From positions 1 through 17,336 of the forward strand of contig JBGCGC010000004.1 in the NCBI GenBank assembly GCA_045110475.1: 17,336 nucleotides of DNA, read 5' to 3'. This DNA is from Granulosicoccus sp045110475. Lineage in GTDB: Bacteria; Pseudomonadota; Gammaproteobacteria; Granulosicoccales; Granulosicoccaceae. The notes under the pieces are model-generated. The model did no database searches and was not told the origin of the DNA. It saw only the letters and a list, made by a program, of their open reading frames with translations. Made by a program: the position numbers and the translations under genes. Below are positions 6,700 through 14,227 of this stretch, piece after piece; position 1 is the stretch's first letter; every line of letters starts with the position of its first letter.

Positions 6700-7611
6700 T
6701 CAGAACGGTGCAAACCCATCACTTTTTGCATTTGGCACGCTCCAGCGTTGTTTTGCATCGATACTCTGAGACACGTTTCCCGGCCTTGCAACTTGCCCGG
6801 ATTCACCGAATAACCACAAAACAAAATTCGACCTTTCACCCGCGGTGATGGGCATGGATTCATGCGGAACGCTGCCATGATGGATTAATGCCGTGCCAGG
6901 TGCAAACGTCAGCTCGCTAACTTGCTGGGTTTCCGCATTGAAGAAGCGCACGCCGGATCCTGAAAAATCCTCTCCCGGCAGATTAAGATTGATGTTTAAT
7001 GTCACCGACGACGCATCGGTGTGGGCGCGAAGCGAGGTGTCCGTATCAGCTTGCCACTGAATTGAGAATCCGAACGTTTGACTGTCATAACCCGTGACAT
7101 CAGGGAACAACAGGCGCGAAATTGGTCGCATGTAACTATCCATAAGACTCCGGTAAAAGGCCTGAAAGCCAGGCGCCGCCAGATAGCCTTCAGAGCGACT
7201 ATCCAGCATGGCACCAGCACGATTCAGTGATATTCCATACGGAGGACGTAATGGAATGTCAGCATCAGCAGCGCTATTCAGATAATCCCGCAGGCTTGCA
7301 AGGCGCTCCGGGTTAAAGAACTGAGCTTCATATACGCCCGGGAAGACTTCTTTCCAAAGTGCCTTTACATCCGACTCTTTGCTCGGGTCTTTCCATGCAC
7401 GCTCAACGGCGGTTCGTAATGCTACATCGTATAGAGCGTTATCAAGGCTATTCAACTGATCGCCTTCGCTTTCTTCCCATTGTTTCCACGCATCTTCTAA
7501 CATATTCTTATTCTGCAGCCAGAACTGCTGGACGGAAGGCGCTCGTTGAAGCATCGCCTCTCGCGTGGGTCGCTCTACTGCTCGTGCAACTGATAGTGAA
7601 TTGCTTGTCAT
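6700..7611 (-). CDS. 2-oxoglutarate/Fe(II)-dependent oxygenase
   Basis: A 303-residue soluble protein. The jelly-roll core carries an H-X-D motif in LRAHTDASSVTLNINLN (H197, D199), a distal histidine H250 in HHGSVPHESMPI, and R260 ten residues later in AGERSNFVLWLFG. This is the usual 2-His-1-Asp iron triad and 2-oxoglutarate-binding arginine of prolyl-4-hydroxylase-like oxygenases. The N-terminal 180 residues are helical and not assignable; the substrate is unknown. It is the last gene of a leftward run, 84 bp after the SDR. Its end lies close to a transposase remnant, yet the C-terminus (KSDGFAPF) looks natural. The start ATG lacks a clear ribosome site. Confidence 0.85.
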   Translation of the reverse strand: MTSNSLSVARAVERPTREAMLQRAPSVQQFWLQNKNMLEDAWKQWEESEGDQLNSLDNALYDVALRTAVERAWKDPSKESDVKALWKEVFPGVYEAQFFNPERLASLRDYLNSAADADIPLRPPYGISLNRAGAMLDSRSEGYLAAPGFQAFYRSLMDSYMRPISRLLFPDVTGYDSQTFGFSIQWQADTDTSLRAHTDASSVTLNINLNLPGEDFSGSGVRFFNAETQQVSELTFAPGTALIHHGSVPHESMPITAGERSNFVLWLFGESGQVARPGNVSQSIDAKQRWSVPNAKSDGFAPF

Positions 7612-7695
7612 GATGTTGATAACCTGGCTGTTAGTATCCTTAATGGTGCATCACTAGGGTATATGTGCTTTTCCATCGACCTTTGTCAAAGTGGT

Positions 7696-8484
7696 TTAAC
7701 CCAACTGAGTCATGACAGCTTCTATGCCCAACATCACCTCATTACTGTGATTGACATCCAGGGCCGCAGCGTGTGGTGATGAAAACGCACCTCCGTCATT
7801 GTCGTAATACTGGCCAGATGCGTTCGAAAACGATTCACCGACGGCCGCTTCACACAAAATATCTGCACCGATCTGCAAATCTTTTCCTTCTACCCCAAAC
7901 CCCTCTTTGACCATTTTCGAAGCTAGTAGAGAACCCGGATTGACAGCGACAACGACAGGGCCGTCGCTCAGCTCTTTCGCCAATTCCCGTGACCATATCG
8001 TGATAGCCAGTTTGCTTTGGGAATAGGCATCCATATCGCTGAGCTGCTTGCGCCCATGCAATGCATCCATGTCCACGGGTGCTTGAGCTGCTGATGATAG
8101 ATTCACGATTCGACCCTCGGTCGGAATAATAGGTAACAAAGCGCGAGTGAGTACGTAGGGTGCGAAGGTATTCACCATAAAGCGAACATCGAACCCTTCA
8201 GGCGTTTGCGTCTGACTGATTTTCAATACACCGGCGTTATTGATAACAGCATCAAGCTGCTCATGTTGCTGACGAACAGCAGTAGCGAATGCGTGGACAT
8301 CAGGCATACGCGACAAGTCAGCGACATAGGTTTCAACCGTACCACCAATATCTTTCGCAGCCTTTTTTAGTTTTTCCTGGTTTCGGCCGTGCAGTAAAAC
8401 GCGATGCCCGGACGAGGCCAGAGTTTGTGCTGTAAGCAGCCCTATTCCATCCGTTGAACCCGTAATCAGAATCGTTTTAGACAT
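7696..8484 (-). CDS. Short-chain dehydrogenase/reductase (SDR)
   Basis: A 262-residue classical-type SDR with a Rossmann fold. TGSTDGIG (residues 8-15) is the nucleotide-binding glycine motif, and R34 in LLHGRNQ suggests a preference for NADP. NNAG is at 82-85, the catalytic serine at 130/131 in NLSSAAQ, and Y154/K158 in AYSQSK complete the active site, followed by NPGSLLASKM. All catalytic residues are present. The family interconverts alcohols and ketones, here on an unknown substrate. It lies between the CmcJ-like oxygenase gene (64 bp upstream) and the 2OG oxygenase gene on the same strand, so it probably works in the same pathway. AGAGAA precedes the ATG. Confidence 0.92.
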   Translation of the reverse strand: MSKTILITGSTDGIGLLTAQTLASSGHRVLLHGRNQEKLKKAAKDIGGTVETYVADLSRMPDVHAFATAVRQQHEQLDAVINNAGVLKISQTQTPEGFDVRFMVNTFAPYVLTRALLPIIPTEGRIVNLSSAAQAPVDMDALHGRKQLSDMDAYSQSKLAITIWSRELAKELSDGPVVVAVNPGSLLASKMVKEGFGVEGKDLQIGADILCEAAVGESFSNASGQYYDNDGGAFSSPHAAALDVNHSNEVMLGIEAVMTQLG

Positions 8485-8548
8485 ATGTTTTCTCTATGCG
8501 TTGGTATGTGGGTACACACAAAAGCGTATTGTGTTGATGAATGGTGTT

Positions 8549-9367
8549 TCACGAATAGTCGGGGCGCGTGACGCTACTTTGGCAATCGCGATACCGAACC
8601 AATGTCCGGCTTTCTATGCTTTTGCGCACCGTGTTTATCGCCGGATTTTCGATCATATCCAGCGCGCTGTGAGCGATGGATGGTAAACCCTGATTATCGA
8701 AGATGTTGAAGAATGCCACCTCATCCGGCCTCATCTTCGATCGGTAAACCCACTGATGTGCAGGGTTTGCAGCCAGCCCCAGGATTTGTCCTTTTCGATC
8801 GGGATAGATCAAGTCAAGGAGTATCCAGTCTTGCTCATCCACACTGTCAGGTAAAATGAAGCCTAATGGAGACGAATTGATTTGTTCGTCGACTGGGCGC
8901 CAGACATTGATAAAAGCGTAATGACCTTTAGCCCACTGCAACGCCTGCTCCTCTCCCAACAAGTCAATCAGACGTTGCTGCGCGCCATCAATGCTGTAGT
9001 CACTGTGTACATTACGAGCGGGTTTTCGATTCGACCTATCATCGTCGATTCGCACCGTATGGTCGAAAATGATGACGTCCTCGATATCAAGTTTTGTTTT
9101 CAATATGCGTTGAATATCGGCTTCGTAAACTGGCCGCCATGTACGCTCGTCATCAAGCACATCAACGTCTGTATGCATCGCGGTGAACTCCACTGAGGTT
9201 CCATCGAATGTCATGTCAATTTTGGCAGTGCGTTCATCCAGCACGCGCACCTGTGTTGCCGCCAGCTCAGGCGAAACAAGATTACCGACAATACCGCCGG
9301 CATCAAGCTCAAAGGCCTGACGCTCCGGTTTGTGGATGTGGTAATTAACTGTTGCAGGCGTGGTCAT
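8549..9367 (-). CDS. CmcJ/NvfI-family oxygenase-like protein
   Basis: A 272-residue protein with the pattern of the CmcJ/AsaB/NvfI family: FDHTVR (101-106), VHSDYS (120-125, putative metal ligands H121 and D123), the FINVWRPV block (152-159), NPAHQWVY (201-208), and FDNQG...AHSALDM with H233. Known members act in cephamycin and fungal secondary-metabolite pathways; several are non-heme iron/2-oxoglutarate enzymes and others are annotated only as oxidoreductase or methyltransferase. The gene is first of the leftward run and divergent from a LysR regulator across 128 bp, so it is likely the regulated promoter-proximal gene. Its substrate cannot be read from sequence. The ATG is preceded by a weak AAGAGA. 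Confidence 0.82.
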   Translation of the reverse strand: MTTPATVNYHIHKPERQAFELDAGGIVGNLVSPELAATQVRVLDERTAKIDMTFDGTSVEFTAMHTDVDVLDDERTWRPVYEADIQRILKTKLDIEDVIIFDHTVRIDDDRSNRKPARNVHSDYSIDGAQQRLIDLLGEEQALQWAKGHYAFINVWRPVDEQINSSPLGFILPDSVDEQDWILLDLIYPDRKGQILGLAANPAHQWVYRSKMRPDEVAFFNIFDNQGLPSIAHSALDMIENPAINTVRKSIESRTLVRYRDCQSSVTRPDYS

Positions 9368-9483
9368 TATAGTCTCTTGTCAAGCTGGCTAGGCCCGAAG
9401 CATTCAATAGGTGAACAAGACTATATTATGTTCATTACACAAATTAAACAGACCTTAGACGACTTCAGAATTCGCTTTTCCTA

Positions 9484-9489
9484 TATAAT
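9484..9489 (+). promoter_or_regulatory. Candidate -10 box just before the LysR gene
   Basis: A perfect TATAAT ends six bases before the ATG at 9496. No good -35 is found 17 bp upstream (GACTTC). Transcription from this box would begin at or near the start codon, giving a leaderless or nearly leaderless mRNA. This agrees with the lack of a properly spaced ribosome-binding site. Confidence 0.4.
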
Positions 9490-9495
9490 AGGGTG

Positions 9496-10407
9496 ATGGA
9501 TACTGATGGAATCCGGTTATTCGTCATGGCCGCAGATAGGCTGAACATTAGCGCAGCCGGCCGACAACTGGGCCTGGCCCCCGCTGTGGCTAGTGCGCGC
9601 CTGGCCAAGCTGGAAAAACAGCTCGGGGCGGATCTACTTCATCGCTCTACCCGGCAGGTGTCATTGTCGCTTGAGGGTGAAGCGTTTTTGCCTTACGCAC
9701 AGGAAATTCTGGCTCAGCAAGATGCCGCTTTAGCGGCACTCGGGCACGGCAGCGCCGAGGTGAAAGGAACATTGAGATTTGCCGCCTCAAGCACGTTCGT
9801 CCAGCTCTACATCATGCCTATATTGCCAATGTTTCTTAAGCGATACCCCAAGATCAATCTCGATCTGAAGCTATCCGATACCAAGGCCGATCTAATTGAT
9901 GGCGGATTCGACATAGCGCTACGCAATTATTCAGCCACAGACAGCTCCCTGATTGGAAGAAAAATAGCAGACGACACACGCATACTTTGTGCCTCGCCAG
10001 AATATCTACAGACCAATGGATCGCCCAGGGAACCGCGCGATCTCAACGCTCATCAGCTCATCGTTTTCAATAGCGCCACTCCCAGGCAGTTGATATCTGC
10101 AACCGGGGCAGAACCATGTTCATTTCCTCCACCGAATATCAACCCGCGTGTTATCTGTGACGATGGCGCAAGCACACGACTGGCCGCAAAAGGCGGCGTT
10201 GGTATTTGTATGAGTTCGATCTGGACTATTCACAAAGATCTAAAAGACGGATCACTCGTGCGAGTGCTACCAGACTATAAGGTGAGCGATGGCTCTGCTA
10301 TCTGGCTTGCCTATCCCAAATCCAACGTACTAACAGCGAAGGTGCGAGTGTTTATTGATTTTTTGCTCGAGCAAATGGGTACGCCGCCGATCTGGGAGCA
10401 AAAATAA
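9496..10407 (+). CDS. LysR-family transcriptional regulator
   Basis: A 303-residue regulator. The N-terminal winged helix MDTDGIRLFVMAADRLNISAA and following GRQLGLAPAVASARLAKLEKQLGADLLHRSTRQVSLSLEG is the LysR DNA-binding domain. The remainder is the type 2 periplasmic-binding-like effector domain (GTLRFAASSTFV, DIALRNY, AAKGGVGICMSSIW), resembling the CrgA/DsdC-like branch. It is divergent from the CmcJ-like gene and directly upstream of an FAD oxidoreductase, so it probably controls the CmcJ-SDR-2OG oxygenase run and perhaps the oxidoreductase. The GTG at 9493 is an alternative start. The ligand is unknown. Confidence 0.93.
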   Translation: MDTDGIRLFVMAADRLNISAAGRQLGLAPAVASARLAKLEKQLGADLLHRSTRQVSLSLEGEAFLPYAQEILAQQDAALAALGHGSAEVKGTLRFAASSTFVQLYIMPILPMFLKRYPKINLDLKLSDTKADLIDGGFDIALRNYSATDSSLIGRKIADDTRILCASPEYLQTNGSPREPRDLNAHQLIVFNSATPRQLISATGAEPCSFPPPNINPRVICDDGASTRLAAKGGVGICMSSIWTIHKDLKDGSLVRVLPDYKVSDGSAIWLAYPKSNVLTAKVRVFIDFLLEQMGTPPIWEQK

Positions 10408-10505
10408 GTCGCCTTAGTGCCGTGCTGCTAATTGTACAAAGTTGATACGTGCTACGTGAAAAGCACCTATAGCGCCCGACAACTTGAATGAGCTACGCTA
10501 TAGCG

Positions 10506-11630
10506 ATGGATCAAACAGTTGCAGACGTATTAATCGTTGGAGGTGGAATAGCCGGAGTCGGCTGCGCAGCCATGCTGCCTGAGAATGTCTCAGTAGTGTT
10601 GCTGGAAGCAGAGGCTCACTGTGGTTATCATGCTTCCGGGCGATCAGCGGCTGCGTGGGTTGCAGGCTATGGTGGGCCGGAGATACGTGTACTAACTGTG
10701 CAAAGCAAAGACTATCTATCCAATCCTCCTCCCGCATTGAGTGAAGCGGGTTTTCTATCACCAAGGGGTGAAATGCTGCTGGCCAGAAGCGAGGTGGAAG
10801 AAGCTGAGCTGAACGCGCTATTGAGCGTTACGCCTTATCTGGCAGAAATCAGTATTGATGAAGCAATATCGCGGGTGCCTATTCTCAAAGAGAATGGCTT
10901 GCGTCGAGCAGTGTTTACGGAGGAAGCCTTTGACATCGATGCTGATCGGCTTTTACAGGCATGGCTAAGAGTGCTCGCTCAACGGCCGAATGCAAAGGTG
11001 ACGACCAACCAAGCTGTGACAGGAATAAAAAGGCGCGAGCGGCTGTGGGAAATTACGACGGCAACAGGACAAACAATGCTTGTCAACAAAATCGTTAACG
11101 CAGCAGGCGCCTGGGCAGATCCACTGGCCGCTTTGGCAGGCATAAAGCCGCTAGGTCTTATACCTCATCGGCGTTCAGCTGCTCTCCTGCCAGCGCCAGA
11201 GGGCCATGATGTCTGCACCTGGCCGTTGGTCATCTCGGGAGACGAGACCTGGTACGCCAGGCCAACTGGCGGCAAGCTTATGGTGTCTCCCGCTGACGAG
11301 ACACCAACAACCGCTCACGACGCCTTTGCCGAAGACATGACTATTGCTGAAGGGCTGGACCGCTTCGAGCGGGCGGTAACAATTGACGTCACTCGGGTTG
11401 AAACAACATGGGCAGGCTTGCGAACCTTCGCACAAGATAGAGTGCCCGTTGTTGGTGAAGACCCGGAGGTTGATGGTTTTTTCTGGTTGGCAGGGCAAGG
11501 CGGCTACGGCATCCAGAGCTCTCCGGCTTTATGCAAACTTGCAGCAACAATGCTATGCGATCAGCCATTGGACGCTTGGCAAAAGACGCTGTTACCGCAG
11601 CTGAGTCCGGTACGATTTACGTCGGGTTGA
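10506..11630 (+). CDS. DAO-family FAD-dependent oxidoreductase (DadA/glycine-oxidase-like)
   Basis: A protein of 374 residues (380 if the ATG at 10488 is used). The N-terminal VADVLIVGGGIAGVGCAAML with a downstream acidic VVLLEAE is the FAD-binding Rossmann motif. YHASGRSAAAW, IVNAAGAWAD, and the C-terminal WAGLRTFAQDRVPVVGEDP and WLAGQGGYGIQSSPAL are typical of the D-amino-acid oxidase/dehydrogenase (DAO) fold. The family oxidises amines or amino acids; the substrate here is not predictable. It lies 80-98 bp downstream of the LysR gene in the same direction. Neither start has a clear Shine-Dalgarno. The later ATG is preferred because the family usually begins close to the Rossmann strand. 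Confidence 0.85.
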   Translation: MDQTVADVLIVGGGIAGVGCAAMLPENVSVVLLEAEAHCGYHASGRSAAAWVAGYGGPEIRVLTVQSKDYLSNPPPALSEAGFLSPRGEMLLARSEVEEAELNALLSVTPYLAEISIDEAISRVPILKENGLRRAVFTEEAFDIDADRLLQAWLRVLAQRPNAKVTTNQAVTGIKRRERLWEITTATGQTMLVNKIVNAAGAWADPLAALAGIKPLGLIPHRRSAALLPAPEGHDVCTWPLVISGDETWYARPTGGKLMVSPADETPTTAHDAFAEDMTIAEGLDRFERAVTIDVTRVETTWAGLRTFAQDRVPVVGEDPEVDGFFWLAGQGGYGIQSSPALCKLAATMLCDQPLDAWQKTLLPQLSPVRFTSG

Positions 11631-12252
11631 TGATTTCACTGAGAAAGCTAATCGCAAACCGTATGCGCCCTGCCGAGCTGAGTTAAAAACATCTCGAATC
11701 TTGAAGGCAGCATGTACTGGACAACGGACTGTAGACATGAAATCTATTAGAGTGGCGTTGTAAGCTGATGCAGTGTTTTCCGCTATCAACAGATTACTTA
11801 CTACAGTATTCACACAATCACTGGCTGAAATATTAGTCAGCGCTGATGTAGAAGCTGATGGAGTGGAGGAGTTGAATCCTGAAGCGGGAGGGCGTAGGGG
11901 GTTATGCTACACGGAAGGCCTCCCCGCAAAGAGGCCCAAGTGAGTGTTCGGTCGGGCCGCGCAGGTGGGGCCGCCTAGGTATAGAGGTGAGTGTCTGCAG
12001 TGCACGTGGTGGGCTAATGAAAATAATAGCCGAAAGTCGGACCACAGCTATGATGATTAGTTAGCTATTCGAGATTTTGAGTTGGAGGCGATAGGCGATT
12101 TGAGTGCCGCGGAACGATTCGGTCGCCAAGCAGTAAAGCCAGATTGACTATACATTGGCAGTAGTTTGTGTCATGTGCGATGTTGTCGATAAAGATCTGA
12201 TGGGCTTTTCCCTGCCAGCGGTCCGATGCGCGCAATCGTGCTCAACAACGAA
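11631..12252. other. Gene-free stretch with small hairpins
   Basis: No convincing coding region was found on either strand. Short frames here are low in codon structure and match nothing recognised. There is a GGCCTC/GAGGCC hairpin near 11924-11943 without a following T-tract. A frame ending in ERFGRQAVKPD near 12110-12148 may be a gene scrap but was not identified. It is likely degraded DNA. Confidence 0.4.
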
Positions 12253-12840
12253 CTATTTGAATGACTGGTCTTGCAGCCACGATAAATCTATTGTAAGTCC
12301 CTTAAGCGCACCCATAGGCACAGCTTCTAGATCAGTCAGCACATCACAGGTTTCGTACATTCCGTCAGCAAGGTTGCTGTAATACTGATAAAGACCTTGT
12401 TCGGGCACTATGAGTAGCACAGCCGGGACTCCATACTCAGCATACAGGGGGACTTTCACCTCTCGATCATAGTGCTCGCTGGATACTGCAACCTCAACAA
12501 CAATAAATACCTCAGATCCTAATGGATGTGTCTCGCCTCTGACGTAAAAATCATCCTGACGTTTTAGCAACACAAGGTCTGGTTGCAGCTCTGAAAAAAC
12601 GTTCAGAACGATAGCGCCTTGTACTCTTACAATCGCAGCATCGCCTACTGTGCGAATAAATTTTTCAGTCAGGAAATCAACCACACCACAATGCGTTGTA
12701 CCTATTAGCGCCATATCGATGATCTCTCCTCTGATCAGTTCTACTCTCGCGTCCGGTGCGAGAATGCCGACATCAGCCATTCTGTGGTAGTCCTCTACCG
12801 ATAGCCAATGCCTTGTTGGTACTGAAAATAGTGCACTCAT
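12253..12840 (-). CDS. Uma2-family (DUF820) PD-(D/E)XK nuclease-like protein
   Basis: A 195-residue protein with the Uma2 pattern: HWLSVEDYHRMADVGILAPD then ARVELIRGEIIDM (E36), QPDLVLLKR with D88, VFIVVEVAVSSEHYDREVKV with E116 and K129, and a YAEYGVPAVLLI strand. The D...E...K arrangement is the PD-(D/E)XK restriction-endonuclease-like active site. Biological function is unknown, though the family is often multicopy and mobile. The ATG at 12840 is preferred because the family starts just before the WLSVEDY motif; a longer frame to 12885 adds an unrelated extension. No partner gene is adjacent. Its catalytic residues appear intact. Confidence 0.83.
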   Translation of the reverse strand: MSALFSVPTRHWLSVEDYHRMADVGILAPDARVELIRGEIIDMALIGTTHCGVVDFLTEKFIRTVGDAAIVRVQGAIVLNVFSELQPDLVLLKRQDDFYVRGETHPLGSEVFIVVEVAVSSEHYDREVKVPLYAEYGVPAVLLIVPEQGLYQYYSNLADGMYETCDVLTDLEAVPMGALKGLTIDLSWLQDQSFK

Positions 12841-12885
12841 GCCAGTGTGCCTTCTAGCGATAAACAAAATGCAACGATACCACAA

Positions 12886-13369
12886 GTTTTAAAAGTGACC
12901 TGTCATGAAGGGTTGTCTGCTAGACAAACATACAGTAGATGCAATTGATATCCACCACAACTCCTGAAAATAGGAATAATCAGAAATACTTCGATGTCGA
13001 CGGCTCCGCAGTTTCCTGCTTCATAGAGGTTGGCTGACCGGCAGCAAAAATCAGGTCGGATATCCACTTCACAGGCCACCACGCCGTGTCCTGTCGATTC
13101 TATTCGGGAAGAACTAATTTTCAGCCTTGCCCGTTATATAACAACGTGAGATACCTTCCATGCTTGCCGAATTACTTGTCGTGTTCACATTGTGAACACC
13201 GAATGCGCAACCTGCGTTTAGTTATGATGTGTATGTGGATGCCTTAAGCGATGGAGAATTTTTTTGCATTTTGAAGCTGCCTGGATTATCCATGAAACGC
13301 CTAATTCTCACTTGTTCCCTGCACCTGTAGAAAATTTCACTCACTCGAAAATACAGCCTGTGCGAAAAA
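12886..13369. other. Gene-free stretch preceding the thyA fragment
   Basis: No protein-coding gene is supported. It contains the palindrome at 13181-13199. A short leftward frame spanning 13222-13479 runs into antisense thyA and is not credible as a gene, although its non-thyA part (about 13230-13360) may be the edge of an unrecognised insertion element, since homology to thyA begins abruptly after it. Confidence 0.4.
13181..13199. promoter_or_regulatory. Perfect 8+8 bp palindrome, possible operator
   Basis: GTGTTCAC and GTGAACAC are exact inverted arms around ATT. The 19-bp size and 3-bp spacer fit a binding site for a dimeric helix-turn-helix protein such as an Xre-type repressor. No matching regulator gene is adjacent, and the nearest downstream frame is the truncated thyA, so the site may be orphaned. 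Confidence 0.4.
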
Positions 13370-13642
13370 CCGTTTAACATAGCTTGGTATGCGTTATTAA
13401 CGATGATGATCGCGCAGGTGTGTGATCTGGAGTCGGGTGAGTTTGTACATACGTCAGGTGATGCGCATTTGTATAGCAATCATTTTGATCAGGTAGGGTT
13501 GCAGTTGTCACGCACGCCGAAGGGGCTGCCGGTGATGAAGATTAATCCAAGTGTGAAGGATCTGTTTGCGTTTACGTTTAATGATTTTACGCTGGAAGGG
13601 TATGAGGCTGATGCTTCTATTTCGTCGCCTATTGCGGTTTGA
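13370..13642 (+). pseudogene. thyA: 3' fragment of thymidylate synthase
   Basis: The frame PFNIAWYALLTMMIAQVCDL...GEFVHTSGDAHLYSNHFDQVGL, LQLSRTPKGLPVMKINPSV, FTFNDFTLEGYEADASISSP and IAV is the C-terminal third of ThyA up to its natural stop. It keeps the HLY residues that bind dUMP but lacks the catalytic cysteine region and the whole N-terminus. Recognisable homology stops abruptly at about 13370, and an in-frame TAG lies at 13328, so no longer product is possible. About 90 codons remain of some 264. The frame is uninterrupted, so truncation is probably recent. The cell must carry a complete thyA or thyX elsewhere. Confidence 0.88.
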
Positions 13643-14002
13643 ACAATTGCAATTGGTTGGTACTGGCGTTGTAGCCAAACAAGGGTTAACTATCCGTTCC
13701 AAGGAGTTAGCGCAGCCGAACTTTCCCTTTAGGCGCAAACAGCAGTGGCGAAATTTATTTGTTATGCACAAGCCTGAGATCGCAGCGCAAGACAACTCAC
13801 CTCCAAGTTGTTTGCCGCGTTTGGATCGATCGCATGCGCAGTTATTGTCTGTGGCGAAAGGCAGAGCTAGTAGCAATGCCCTGACAATTAACAGGAAATC
13901 CCACCCACGAGCGTACTTTTCCCTTCTCTGTCCACCAGCTGTATGTTGTTCTGCACCAAGATGAGTTGGTGTCGAATCGGCACGAAATAATTGAGCAATC
14001 AG
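13643..14002. other. Gene-free stretch after the thyA fragment
   Basis: Overlapping frames exist on both strands, including a long leftward one (13508-14227). That one runs antisense through thyA, the small protein gene and the hairpin, and shows no domain pattern. No promoter for the small downstream gene was recognised with confidence. Confidence 0.35.
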
Positions 14003-14170
14003 ATGAATAAAAGTACTAAAACGGGGCAAAAAACTACTCCAATGACCAAAGCTGCGGCTGCTCGAATTCAAAGGGCCGGGGCGCGCGCAAAAGATGGACA
14101 AACAATCGCTGGTAGCTTCGCTGCGAGGGCACAACGTGCAGTGGCTGTGGCGAAAAGCGCCAAAACATAG
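14003..14170 (+). CDS. Small basic SMP-like repeat protein
   Basis: A 55-residue protein beginning MNKSTKTGQKTTPMTKAAAA. The core AAAARIQRAGARAKDGQTIA followed by GSFAARAQRAVAVAKSAK has two A-x-RIQ/RAQ-RA half-repeats separated by a glycine turn. This resembles the motif of seed-maturation-protein (SMP)-like small proteins known in plants, fungi and some bacteria; the resemblance is from memory and function is unknown. It has no transmembrane segment, is rich in Ala, Lys and Arg, and is likely amphipathic or nucleic-acid-associated. Seven bases after the stop is a strong UUCG hairpin, which supports a real transcription unit. The ribosome site is weak (GAG about 8 nt upstream). Confidence 0.6.
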   Translation: MNKSTKTGQKTTPMTKAAAARIQRAGARAKDGQTIAGSFAARAQRAVAVAKSAKT

Positions 14171-14176
14171 CATCTT

Positions 14177-14203
14177 GCGCCGGGCTTCGGTCCGGCGCCT
14201 TTC
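14177..14203 (+). terminator. UUCG-capped hairpin, probable intrinsic terminator
   Basis: GCGCCGG and CCGGCGC form a 7-bp GC stem, extended by a G-T and a C-G pair closing a UUCG tetraloop, so the hairpin is very stable. It is followed by CTTTCC, a short T-run. It begins seven bases after the small-protein stop codon and precedes the 409-residue gene, which therefore probably has its own promoter or depends on read-through. Confidence 0.65.
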
Positions 14204-14227
14204 CGTGCAGCCTTGGTGAATACTCAC

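Noticed and set aside
11924..11943. GGCCTC/GAGGCC hairpin as a terminator or small RNA
   Set aside because: It has a six-bp stem, an eight-base loop, no T-tract and no adjacent gene end.
13508..14227. A 239-residue leftward frame
   Set aside because: It is antisense to thyA, the small SMP-like gene and the terminator hairpin; it is rich in Cys and Arg with no domain pattern.
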